DNA of 64,000 nt from Planctomycetota bacterium. Lineage in GTDB: Bacteria > Planctomycetota > B15-G4. Of the stretch, positions 56,232 to 64,000 are shown in pieces. The stretch spans positions 1 through 64,000 of the forward strand of contig JAJDEQ010000135.1 in NCBI GenBank assembly GCA_029259695.1, given 5' to 3'. The first letter of the stretch is position 1, and every line of letters starts with the position of its first letter. Made by a program: the position numbers and the translations under genes. The notes under the pieces are model-generated. The model was given only the letters and a program-made list of their open reading frames with translations, had not been told where the DNA came from and did not search any database.

Positions 56232-57170
56232 ATGGGTGTGAGCTTCCGGGATCTCCGCGACCGCTGTCAGCTGCCAGTGCGCGACGGCAACGACGTCGCG
56301 GGGCTGCTCTTCGGTGATTGGGCCTCGCTGCCCCTGACCAAGCTGTTCGTCGATTGGCGGCTCAGTCCGAGCATCGCCACGGTGGGCATGCTGATCACGG
56401 GCATCGCCGGCTCGGCGCTCCAGCTCCCGGGCCATCCCTGGCCGGTGGTCGGCGCCGCGCTGCTGTTGCTCTACTACGTGCTCGATTGCGTCGACGGCGA
56501 GGTGGCGCGCTGGCAGGGCGTCGAGAACATCCAGTGGGGGTACTACGAGTACATCTTCCACCTGCTGGTGAAGCCGGTCTGCTTCCTCGGCGTGGGCACG
56601 GCGATCTACCTGGAGACCGGGCGCGTGGCCTACGTGCTCGCCGCCGCGGCGGCGGCCATCGCGACGCTGTGGCTCAAGATCCTCGTGGAGCTCCCGAGCA
56701 TCCTGTTCGTCAAGGGCGTGATCAGCTCGCCGCCCGGCAAGGACCGGGCCTACAAGTTCTTCGCACGCACGCTCGACCTCCCGGAGGATGCATTCGACGC
56801 CGACGAGAGCCGACCGAGCGGTGGGTCACGGGAGATCTTCCCGCTCGGAGTCAACCTCGTCACCCTGCGAGCGCTGGGCACCAACTTCGACGTGGGCCTG
56901 GTATTCCTCGTGATCGCGACCGTGCTGGACACGTTCGTGACGCCGCTGGCGCTCCCGCTGCTGGGCGATACGTCCCTGCGCGGAATCTGGATGGCCTACT
57001 ACGGCGTCGTGCTGCCCCTGGACTTCCTGGACTATCTGCGCACATACTTGATGCGCGGGCACTTCAGCGGCGAGATGAAGCGGCTGCTCGTGCTGTCGCA
57101 CCACTACAAGGTCTCGCACGTCGAGGAGCGCGATCCGCAGGGGCAGGCCGGGAGCGACGGGGCGGACTGA
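56232..57170 (+). CDS. CDP-alcohol phosphatidyltransferase-like membrane protein
   Basis: A 312-residue protein with five to six hydrophobic helices. The CDP-alcohol motif begins normally: D85-x2-D88-G89-x2-A92-R93 (LDCVDGEVARW). The expected G-x3-D-x3-D eight residues later reads W-GYY-E-YIF-H, so the metal-binding second half is altered to Glu and His. Related sequences with H at the last position exist in uncharacterised members, so activity is possible but the substrate is unknown. It begins 43 bases after the M56 gene and might be cotranscribed. It converges on the APC permease gene. Confidence 0.72.
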   Translation: MGVSFRDLRDRCQLPVRDGNDVAGLLFGDWASLPLTKLFVDWRLSPSIATVGMLITGIAGSALQLPGHPWPVVGAALLLLYYVLDCVDGEVARWQGVENIQWGYYEYIFHLLVKPVCFLGVGTAIYLETGRVAYVLAAAAAAIATLWLKILVELPSILFVKGVISSPPGKDRAYKFFARTLDLPEDAFDADESRPSGGSREIFPLGVNLVTLRALGTNFDVGLVFLVIATVLDTFVTPLALPLLGDTSLRGIWMAYYGVVLPLDFLDYLRTYLMRGHFSGEMKRLLVLSHHYKVSHVEERDPQGQAGSDGAD

Positions 57171-57185
57171 GGTCCGAGACGGCGT

Positions 57186-58535
57186 TCAGGACGTCGCCAT
57201 GAGACGTCGCCAGGGTCGGTACAGGGCGGCGCCGATGGCCATGATGATCAGCCCCGTCGAGGTCAGCCGGGCCTCGGCCGTCCACAGCGTGCCGCCCACC
57301 ACGATCACCGCGGTGAGCCCGTAGACGACGGGGGCCAGCGGGTAGAACGGACTGCGATAGGGGCGCGCCAGGTCGGGCTGCCGGCGCCGCAGGCGCAACA
57401 ATGCGAGCGCCGCGAGGCCGTGGAAGATCCACTCCACGAACACGACCGAGTCCACCAGTTGCTGGAGCGTGGCGGCGAAGAAGTAGACCAGCACCAGCGC
57501 GGCCTGCAGCAGCAGGGCGTTGACCGGCACGCCGCGTCCGGGGTGGACGTGTCCGATCGCCCCGAAGAACAACCGCTCCCGTGCCATGGCTACGTAGAGC
57601 CAGGGAGCGGTGATCACGTTCACGGCGCACACGCCCACCGCCGAGATGGCCATGCCGGCGCTGAGCACGCGCTCACCGCGCTCACCCAGGGCGCCGCGGG
57701 CCAGCGTCGCGGCGAAACCGGGGTCGGCGGCGAGCCCGTCCAGCCCCAGTGCGTGGGTGAAGGCGAGGTTCGCCACCAGGTACACGGCGAGCACCGCCGT
57801 GACGCCGATGATGATCGCCCGTGGCAGCACGCGTGCCGGTTCGCTCAGGGTGGGCGCGATGTAGCACACCAGTTGCCAGCCACCGTAGGTGAAGAAGATC
57901 GGCAGCAACGCGCTCAACATGCCGCGCAGCAGGGACTGCTCGGCCGGCGCAGCGACCGCCGCCACGGTCGCGGCCTGCGCGTCGGGCGCTGACGCGACGA
58001 ACGACAGCCCAGCCGCCACGAGTCCCGCCACCACGACGAGCTTCACGATCATGCACACGTTCTGCAGCAGGGCGCCCTGCTTCACGCCCACCAGCGTGAC
58101 GCCGGTGAGCATGGCGATGATCCCGACCGCCGTCGCGGTGTGACTGGCGGAGCCCTGGGGGCCGATCAGTTCGGGCAGGGCCGCGTGCAGCATGTCCGCC
58201 GCGAAGCCGAGGATCGCCGCCATGGCGCCGGTGGAGATGACCGACAACACGACCCACGCGAACAGGTAGGCCGGGAAGTCCCCGAAGGCTTCGCGCAGGA
58301 ACACGAACCAGCCGCCCGAGCGGGGATAGGTCCCGCCCAGTTCGGCGAACGTGAAGGCCGCGCACATGGCGATCAGCCCGCCGAAGACCCACATGAACAA
58401 GTAGGCCCACGGTTCGCGCACGCGCTCGGCAACGGTCTGGGGTGTGAAGAACAACCCCACGCCGATGATGCCGCCCATGACGAGCAGCGTGGCGTCGAAG
58501 GAGTTGAGCTTGCGCACGGGGGCATGGTGCCCCAA
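57186..58535 (-). CDS. APC-superfamily amino acid permease
   Basis: A 449-residue transporter with about twelve helices. The N-terminal signature LVMGGIIGVGLFFTPQTVAE is the APC helix 1 substrate-binding segment, followed by AFTFAELGGTYPRSGGWFVF. VNVITAPWLYVAMARE lies in the second half. Family members exchange or import amino acids or polyamines; the substrate cannot be read from sequence. It lies downstream of the carbamoyltransferase gene by 59 bases on the same strand and may be the last gene of that group. Confidence 0.87.
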   Translation of the reverse strand: MGHHAPVRKLNSFDATLLVMGGIIGVGLFFTPQTVAERVREPWAYLFMWVFGGLIAMCAAFTFAELGGTYPRSGGWFVFLREAFGDFPAYLFAWVVLSVISTGAMAAILGFAADMLHAALPELIGPQGSASHTATAVGIIAMLTGVTLVGVKQGALLQNVCMIVKLVVVAGLVAAGLSFVASAPDAQAATVAAVAAPAEQSLLRGMLSALLPIFFTYGGWQLVCYIAPTLSEPARVLPRAIIIGVTAVLAVYLVANLAFTHALGLDGLAADPGFAATLARGALGERGERVLSAGMAISAVGVCAVNVITAPWLYVAMARERLFFGAIGHVHPGRGVPVNALLLQAALVLVYFFAATLQQLVDSVVFVEWIFHGLAALALLRLRRRQPDLARPYRSPFYPLAPVVYGLTAVIVVGGTLWTAEARLTSTGLIIMAIGAALYRPWRRLMATS

Positions 58536-58594
58536 TGGGCCGCGTGCATCAACGCGATCGCCGCGTCAGCCGGTGCGGTGCGCGGGCCGGGGGC

Positions 58595-60436
58595 TCAGCC
58601 GGCGGGAGCGTCGGCGCGATGGGGCGAGGGCACGTAGAAGGGGCCGATCGCGAGGCCGTCGAGGTGTCCGCGCACGAACGCCCGCACGGCGTCGTCGGGC
58701 GTGAGCACGATCGGCTCTTCGTGCATGTTGAAGCTCGTGTTGATCAGGCACGGCACGCCGGAGAGGCGTTCGTAGGCGGCGACGATGTCGTAGTAACCCG
58801 GGTTCACGTCGCGCCGGATGAGCTGCGGTCTCGCCGTCCCGTCGACGTGCACGGCCGCAGGGCAGTTCTGCTTCATCCAGTCGGTGCAGTCGCAGGTGAT
58901 GGTCATGAACTCGGCGGCGTCTTCCGCGCCGTCGAGGCCGGTGTAGCAACGGGCCGCGTGCTCGTGCAGCGTGACCGGCGCGAAGGGCATGAACTCCGTA
59001 CGCCCCAGGCGCTGGTTGAGCCACTGGTTCACGCCCGGGTCGCGTCCGTGGTAGAGGATCGAGCGGTTTCCCAGGGCCCGCGGGCCGTACTCCATGCGGC
59101 CGTCGAAGCGCGCGACCACGTCACCCGCGTGGATGCGCTGCGCGACGTGCTGCGCCAGGTCGTCCGGCCGCTCGTAGGCGAGGTCGGCACGCTCGAGCGC
59201 GGCGCGGACGTCGGCCTCGCCGTACTCCGGTCCGAGGTAGACGTCGTGCAGTGGCTTGCGTTCGGCGCCCGGTTCGAGCGTGAGGAACAGACCCAGTCCC
59301 GTGCCACACCCGCCGTCGCCCATGTTGGGGTACACGAAGGTGCGCCGGATCGGGGGCAACGCGTGCAGGCGCTGGTTGAGCTTGACGTTCGCCGCCACGC
59401 CGCCCGAGAGCACCACGTTGTCGCAACCTGTCTCCCGGGCCCACCAGGCCACGAGTTCGCAGGCGACGATCTCGAGCACGTTCTGGTAGGCCGCCGCCAC
59501 GTCGATCATGGGGAAGTGCGCGGCGAGGTGGCGCGAGAACGCGATGTTGAGGTTCTCGACGATCGCGTAGTCACCGCCACCTCGCTCGATGCGCTGCAGC
59601 AGGACGTCGGAGAGGACCTGCGGGTCGCCGTAGGCCGCCAGGCCGACGATCTTGCCGGCGTGGCGGTCGGGGTGGAAGCCGAGCGACGAGGTGACGGTCT
59701 CGTAGAGCGTGCCGAGCGAGTGCGGGTAGCGCACATCGTGCAGTCGGCGGATGGCGCCGTCCTCGCCGAGGCTGATCGAGCCGGCGAGGCCGCTGCCGTA
59801 GCCGTCGAGGGTCACGATCAGGGCGCGATCGAGCCCGCTGGCCAGGTAGGCGTTGGCCGCGTGTGACACGTGGTGTTCGAAGCGGCGCAGCTTGCCCAGC
59901 AGCCCGAGCCGTTCCAGCCCCCGTTCGAGTTCTTCGTGCCAATGGCGGTGGTCCCGTGCCGAGCGGGCCGCCCAGCGTCGCGACGCCAGTTGCGCCATGC
60001 GGCGGGAGATCGACGGGCGCTCGGCCGCGAGCCGGTAGCAGAAGCGTTTGAACGCGTTCTTCTCCAGGCGCTGTCCGGGGCTCCGCAAGCCGTCGATCGG
60101 CTCGGTACGTCGTGGGATCCGGGCCTGGGCCGAGCGCAACGCCTGCCGCAACGACGTGCCGGCGAAGCGGCGCATGAGCTCGCGCTCGGTGCGCACCGCG
60201 TTGCGCATGAGCTCCCGCTCGCGCTTCCAGTCGAGGAACGCGTAGGCCACCACGTCGATCTCGTCCGCGGTCGTGCCGGATGTCTCGAGGGCGCAGGCGA
60301 TGGCCTGATGGGGGAACCCGGCGTGGTGCTTGCGCCGGCTGAAGCGCTCTTCCCCCGCGGCGAACAGCACGCGGCCGTCCTCCACCAGCGACGCAGAGGC
60401 ATCCTTGTCGAGCGGCGAGATGCCCAGGACCTTCAC
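58595..60436 (-). CDS. NodU/CmcH-family carbamoyltransferase
   Basis: A 613-residue O-carbamoyltransferase that uses carbamoyl phosphate and ATP via carbamoyladenylate. The N-terminal ASKHA-type domain begins VLGISPLDKDASASLVEDG and has the HHxxHA motif (FEHHVSHAANAYLAS), VTLDGYGSG and NVVLSGGVAANVKLNQRLH. The C-terminal domain starts about residue 395 (DVYLGPEYGEADVR) with DGRMEYGPRALGNRSIL and LINTSFNMHEEPIV. The acceptor is probably a sugar of a surface polysaccharide or secondary metabolite. A WalW-like deacetylase is encoded just upstream. Confidence 0.9.
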   Translation of the reverse strand: MKVLGISPLDKDASASLVEDGRVLFAAGEERFSRRKHHAGFPHQAIACALETSGTTADEIDVVAYAFLDWKRERELMRNAVRTERELMRRFAGTSLRQALRSAQARIPRRTEPIDGLRSPGQRLEKNAFKRFCYRLAAERPSISRRMAQLASRRWAARSARDHRHWHEELERGLERLGLLGKLRRFEHHVSHAANAYLASGLDRALIVTLDGYGSGLAGSISLGEDGAIRRLHDVRYPHSLGTLYETVTSSLGFHPDRHAGKIVGLAAYGDPQVLSDVLLQRIERGGGDYAIVENLNIAFSRHLAAHFPMIDVAAAYQNVLEIVACELVAWWARETGCDNVVLSGGVAANVKLNQRLHALPPIRRTFVYPNMGDGGCGTGLGLFLTLEPGAERKPLHDVYLGPEYGEADVRAALERADLAYERPDDLAQHVAQRIHAGDVVARFDGRMEYGPRALGNRSILYHGRDPGVNQWLNQRLGRTEFMPFAPVTLHEHAARCYTGLDGAEDAAEFMTITCDCTDWMKQNCPAAVHVDGTARPQLIRRDVNPGYYDIVAAYERLSGVPCLINTSFNMHEEPIVLTPDDAVRAFVRGHLDGLAIGPFYVPSPHRADAPAG

Positions 60437-60500
60437 GAGGTCGCGATCTCACCGCGCGGGCTGGACGGCCACCGGCCCGCGAGCGCGCTCCCGTCGATCC

Positions 60501-61517
60501 TCACCGGTCGGTCTGTTCGTCGAGACTGCGCTTGAGTCCGGCCACCGTCATGGTGGTGCCGCCGAGATCGCCCAGGAAGTAGTCGAAGTAGTCGCGGCAC
60601 GTGTCCAGGAAGCGCGTCAGGTCCCGCTCGTCGTGGACGTAGGGCGTGCAGCCCGGTTTGAGCGATGGGGCGTGGAAGCTGAATGTGAACGTGCGCACGC
60701 CGCGGTCCAGGAGCACGCGGGTGAGTCGACGCAGGTGGACCTGGTCGAAACCCTCCGGGGACAGCCGCAGACGCTCCACCGCACCGATGCGCGAGAGGAT
60801 CGCCGGCAGCCTCGCCCAGCGCAGGGAGGGGTGGGTGGCCATGCGGTACAGGCCGTGCGCGCTGCTCCCGGCGAAGCCGAGGTACGCGCCGGTGAGCGGC
60901 AGGCCGAGCAGGCGTCGCCCACGGCCGAACCAGTAGGGCTCGGGGGCGAAGCTGGAGAAGTCGGGCCCTCCCTCGGCGCCGTAGTCGAAGGGCGGTGAGG
61001 GCGACACGTCCACCTCGAAGCCCTCGTCCTCGAGGGTCTCGGCGGTGTGGGGGCCGATGCCGTAGCGACCTGCCTGGTAGACGACGGGGCGCACACCCAG
61101 GTGCTCTTCGATCGTCTCGCGCAGGTGGTGCAGCTTGGCGGCTTCGAGGTCCCGCGTGAGGTTGCCCGGGAAGGAGTTGCGCGGGCTGACGTCTTCGTCG
61201 AAGGGCGGGCAGACCCAGGGGTGCAGGTGGGCGCCGATCTCGGCCCGGCCGTCTTCGTGCAGGCCGCGCAGCACGGCGGCCGAGCGCTCGCACTCGGCGA
61301 CCGGGGAGTCGACCACGTAGCAGGGTCGGATGCCGCGTTCGTCGAACACCGCGTGGGCCTGTTCGAGGCGTTCGATCGCGGTCACGGACCTGTTGTCGCG
61401 ATCGAAGCCGCCGCTCCAGTCGAACTCCTCCTCGGCGTCGACCACCACGAGCAGGATCGGGGCCTGGGTCCCGGGGAGCTTGATGACCGGCGGTTGCTGT
61501 GGGGCGGGCCCGTCCAT
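60501..61517 (-). CDS. WalW-like polysaccharide deacetylase
   Basis: A 338-residue NodB-fold deacetylase. The first metal-site strand reads LLVVVDAEEEFDW (D...E in place of the usual DD). GAHLHPW is the H-x-x/H metal motif. VYQAGRYGIGPHT and FTFSFHAPSLKPG are later conserved loops. The ATG shares one base with the nadA stop (TGATG), so translation is coupled. With the carbamoyltransferase downstream, it suggests tailoring of an N-acetylated surface sugar. No signal peptide is seen, so it may act on a cytoplasmic lipid-linked glycan. Confidence 0.82.
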   Translation of the reverse strand: MDGPAPQQPPVIKLPGTQAPILLVVVDAEEEFDWSGGFDRDNRSVTAIERLEQAHAVFDERGIRPCYVVDSPVAECERSAAVLRGLHEDGRAEIGAHLHPWVCPPFDEDVSPRNSFPGNLTRDLEAAKLHHLRETIEEHLGVRPVVYQAGRYGIGPHTAETLEDEGFEVDVSPSPPFDYGAEGGPDFSSFAPEPYWFGRGRRLLGLPLTGAYLGFAGSSAHGLYRMATHPSLRWARLPAILSRIGAVERLRLSPEGFDQVHLRRLTRVLLDRGVRTFTFSFHAPSLKPGCTPYVHDERDLTRFLDTCRDYFDYFLGDLGGTTMTVAGLKRSLDEQTDR

Positions 61518-62803
61518 CACGTCCGGGCAGCCTCCGTCACGTCGACCATGCGCTGCAGGGCGAGGCGCGCATGCTCGCGTACGGCTTCCTGTTCGGTGGA
61601 GGTGAGCCGTTCGCGCACGCCGCTGATCTCGTCCACCACGTCGCCGACCTGCACGCGGTTCTGGTCGGGTGCCTTGCCCTGCATCAGCAGGTCCACCAGG
61701 GCCACCAGGTGCGGCGGGTCGTTGCGTGACATCGTCGCGCAACCGCAGCCCATGGAGTCGCCGTCGGGGATGTCGGCCATGTGCATGACGTCGACCCCGC
61801 GCAGGGCCGCCTGATCGCGCGCGTTGCGCACGAAGTGCCCTTCGGTGGCGATGGCGAGCTTGTCACCGGGCTGGGCGTCGAGCATGGCCTGCCAGAGAAA
61901 CTTGGTGGAACCGGCGCCGTCCGCGGCCTGCACGACGTCCAGCGGACACTCGGGGTGCACCAGCACGCGGTAGCCGCGTTCGCGCCAGTAGTCCGTCATC
62001 TCCGGTTTGAACACGGTGTGCACGCCGCAGTAGCTGCCCCACAGGATCACCCTGGCCGCGTCGAGTCGGGCCAGGTCGTCGGGTGCCAGGGCGTCGACGC
62101 GCATCTGCATGCCCTCGACGCCGCCGCCCCACTGGAATTGCTGTTCGGGCGGCACGCCCGTCCACCAACACGCCACCTCGCCGAGGTGCCGATCGGGGAC
62201 GAAGAAGATGCGCTTTCCCTGGGCCAGGGCCCACTCCATGATCACCTTGGCGTTGCCGCTGGTGCACACGGCCCCGCCGGTCGCGCCGGCCAGCGCCTTC
62301 ACGCGACCGGACGTGTTCATGTAGGTGATGACGATCATGTCGTCGCCGAAGCGATCGCGCAGGTCCTCGAACACCGGCGCGATGTGGTGCTCCTTGGACC
62401 ACATCTCCATGGTGCAGCCCGAGCGCGGGTTGGTGATGAAGACTTCCTGGTGCGGGTGGGCCAGGGTCGCGATCGACTCGGCCATGAAGTGCACGGCCGA
62501 CTCGATGATGTAGTCGGCCTGTTCGTGGGACCGCGCCTGCAGCGCGAGCTCGTAGCTGTCGGCGATGCGGCCGCCGTAGTGTTCGACGAGCTTCACGATC
62601 TCGCCGCCCATGTAGTAGTGGGCCAGCAGCAGCAGTCGCTCGCCGAAGTGGTCGAGCGCCGGTTGGAGGTAGCGGTCCATCCACGGCAGCACCGTCCCCG
62701 GCATGCGATCCGGGAGGGCGAGGTACTCCTCGGCGTACGGCCGGAACTCCTCCTGGTACCAGTCGAGCGGCAGGTCGGTCTGGCAGATCGGCATCCCGGG
62801 CAC
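61517..62803 (-). CDS. nadA: Quinolinate synthase, long type
   Basis: NadA, 428 residues, condenses iminoaspartate with DHAP to quinolinate on the de novo NAD pathway. The [4Fe-4S] cysteines are expected in NPRSGCTMEMW, WGSYCGVHTVF and DSMGCGCATM. LAHYYMGGEIVKLVEHYGG replaces the HNYQ-type start of the short class, and the protein is about 100 residues longer than that class. HPECPLDVVQAAD is conserved. Start ATG at 62803; a leader palindrome lies upstream. No nadB or nadC is adjacent. Confidence 0.93.
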   Translation of the reverse strand: MPGMPICQTDLPLDWYQEEFRPYAEEYLALPDRMPGTVLPWMDRYLQPALDHFGERLLLLAHYYMGGEIVKLVEHYGGRIADSYELALQARSHEQADYIIESAVHFMAESIATLAHPHQEVFITNPRSGCTMEMWSKEHHIAPVFEDLRDRFGDDMIVITYMNTSGRVKALAGATGGAVCTSGNAKVIMEWALAQGKRIFFVPDRHLGEVACWWTGVPPEQQFQWGGGVEGMQMRVDALAPDDLARLDAARVILWGSYCGVHTVFKPEMTDYWRERGYRVLVHPECPLDVVQAADGAGSTKFLWQAMLDAQPGDKLAIATEGHFVRNARDQAALRGVDVMHMADIPDGDSMGCGCATMSRNDPPHLVALVDLLMQGKAPDQNRVQVGDVVDEISGVRERLTSTEQEAVREHARLALQRMVDVTEAART

Positions 62804-62870
62804 GATCTGGATGCCGCTCGAGCGGAAGGAGCGATCGATGGCGCGTGAGGACAGGGGGGTTCTCCTTGGG

Positions 62871-62886
62871 GGGCGAGCTCTCGCCC
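62871..62886. promoter_or_regulatory. Palindrome in the nadA upstream region
   Basis: GGGCGAG-CT-CTCGCCC is a perfect 7-bp inverted repeat 68 bases before the nadA start, in the divergent gap shared with the M16 gene. It may be an operator or a leader hairpin. Confidence 0.3.
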
Positions 62887-63072
62887 GGCCAGAATCTCAC
62901 AGCCCGGGGGACGGGGAAAGAGGGGTCGGGCGAGGAGCCGCAGGGAGGGCCGTGCCGGGGCTGGCCCAGCCATCATGCCCGCGGTTACGCTCGCGCGTCC
63001 CGAGTGCGGTCTGACGGCACTGCAGGCCGTGCCGCGCGGACAGCATGGCCCGCCATCACTGCTGGGAGGCTC

Positions 63073-64000
63073 CATGGACGCCGAGCGCGCCACGACGTTC
63101 GAGATCCCCTTCGCCAAGTCGTCCCTGGCCAACGGGCTCGACGTCATCGTCCACGAGGCGCATGGGGCACCGGTGGTCTCGGTCAACGTGGTCTACCACG
63201 TGGGCAGCGCCCGGGAGGAGCCGGGACGCTCGGGCTTCGCCCACCTGTTCGAGCACCTCATGTTCCAGGGCAGCGCCCACGTCCCGGAGGGCGCGCACTT
63301 CCGCTACGTGAGTGAGGCGGGCGGCAGTCTGAACGGCACGACCAACCGCGATCGCACCAATTACTTCGAGACGCTGCCCAGTCACCACCTGGAGCTGGCG
63401 CTCTGGCTGGAATCCGATCGCATGGGCTTCCTGCTGCCGGCCATCACCCAGGCGAACCTCGACAACCAGCGCGACGTGGTCAAGAACGAGCGGCGCCAGA
63501 ACTACGAGAACCGTCCCTACGGCAAGCTCTGGGGCGCCTTGGCCGAGGCGCTCTATCCCGCGGGTCACCCTTACTCGTGGCTGACGATCGGTAGCCACGA
63601 AGACCTCGATGCGGCCACGCTGCCCGATGTGCACGCGTTCTTCCGGCGCTGGTACGGGCCGAACAACGCCTCGCTCTCGATCGGCGGTGACGTGCGGATC
63701 GAACAGGTCATGCCCCTGGTCGAGCGCTACTTCGGCGGGTTGCCGCGCGGGCCCGCGGTGGGCTGTCCCGAGCCCCGCCCGGTGACCCTCGACGATGATG
63801 TGCGCGTGAGCCTGGAGGACGGCGTGCAGGTGCCCGACCTGAGCATGGTCTGGCCCGGGGCGGCGCTGGGTTCGCCCGATGAACCGGCGCTCTCGATGTT
63901 GGCCCAGGTGCTCTCGGCCAACAAGGCGAGCGTGCTCGATCGGGTCCTCACGATCGACGCGTCGCTGGCCAGCATGATCACCGCCTATCACATGGGCAAC
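63073..64000 (+). CDS. M16 (pitrilysin-family) zinc protease, partial
   Basis: The first 309 residues of an M16 peptidase, cut by the window end. The inverted zinc motif HLFEH (in FAHLFEHLMFQGSAHVPEG) is present, preceded by the strand LDVIVHEAHGAPVVSVNVVY. The downstream acid ligand is in the QRDVVKNERRQNYENRPYG segment. FRRWYGPNNASLSIGGDV closes the first M16 domain. The second domain begins near residue 250. ATG 63073 is preceded by GGGAGGC. No signal peptide is seen in this start. Confidence 0.92.

Noticed and set aside
52922..56233. 1100-codon open frame on the minus strand opposite the M56 gene
   Set aside because: Shadow of the Glu/Arg-rich coiled-coil codons; no family motifs and no start context.

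Overview
The window is a very GC-rich, densely packed bacterial chromosome segment with about 48 protein genes, one tRNA gene and few gaps. A BamD-like TPR lipoprotein, an LptE-like lipoprotein, a secretin and an OmpH/Skp-like protein point to a diderm (Gram-negative-type) cell. A CdaA-CdaR fusion, a long plant/cyanobacterial-type IspH, a long-type NadA, a fused gamma/alpha 2-oxoacid:acceptor oxidoreductase, and many exported TPR, HEAT and PD40 proteins suggest a non-proteobacterial lineage such as Planctomycetota or an FCB-type phylum. No rRNA is present, so the placement is inference only.

Layout. 1-1449 (minus): MsbA-like ABC exporter with an in-frame stop inside Walker A. 1578-7011 (plus): recO, BamD-like, LptE-like, ftsH and folP, joined by stop/start overlaps or near-zero spacing. 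7340-15162 (plus): ispH, cdaA-cdaR fusion, glmM, tsaB, alr and a mannose-1-phosphate guanylyltransferase, a cell-envelope precursor operon interrupted by a palindromic element (10491-10672) between the cyclase and glmM. 15236-16495 (minus): CNNM/CBS protein. 16765-21567 (plus): hutI, a degenerate gluzincin-like exported protein and an exported PD40 propeller. 21597-24662 (minus): two paralogous exported TPR proteins. 24955-29695 (plus): queC, an exported unknown followed by 24-bp repeats, rpsO, and a pnp encoding two S1 domains and ending in a strong terminator. 29933-32166 (plus): a duplicated OmpH/Skp-like protein overlapping a secretin lipoprotein. 32167-32555: inverted and tandem repeats. 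32556-36801 (plus): an SSS symporter with a lipoyl-like insertion and an exported TPR/HEAT/receiver-like protein. 36798-38100 (minus): EamA permease and YacP-like nuclease. 38189-39261 (plus): tRNA-Thr(CGT) and a tandem-domain Usp. 39320-40084 (minus): rsmG. 40160-43530 (plus): small TPR protein, korA, korB. 43784-48462 (plus): complete bioB-bioF-bioA-bioD. 48521-51000 (plus): kinase-fold protein and amidohydrolase. 51096-57170 (plus): exported coiled-coil protein, BlaI-type repressor, M56 metalloprotease with a giant coiled coil, and a CDP-alcohol phosphotransferase-like protein. 57186-62803 (minus): APC permease, carbamoyltransferase, WalW-like deacetylase, nadA. 63073 onward (plus): M16 protease, cut by the window end.

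The most novel candidate is the BlaI-M56 locus at 51096-56188. A BlaI/MecI-type repressor has two TAC-N4-GTA operators laid over its own TTGACG-N17-TATTAC promoter. Its partner protease keeps the HExxH zinc site but has no penicillin-binding sensor. Instead it carries a roughly 250-residue loop with five 13-residue repeats and a roughly 480-residue extracytoplasmic coiled coil. A second exported coiled-coil protein lies immediately upstream. I read it as a protease-relayed envelope-sensing system with an unknown ligand.

Other points of interest are the cdaA-cdaR fusion in the ftsH-folP-glmM neighbourhood, the two-S1 PNPase with a polyglycine linker, the lipoyl-like insertion in the SSS transporter, and the duplicated OmpH/Skp-like protein coupled to a secretin.
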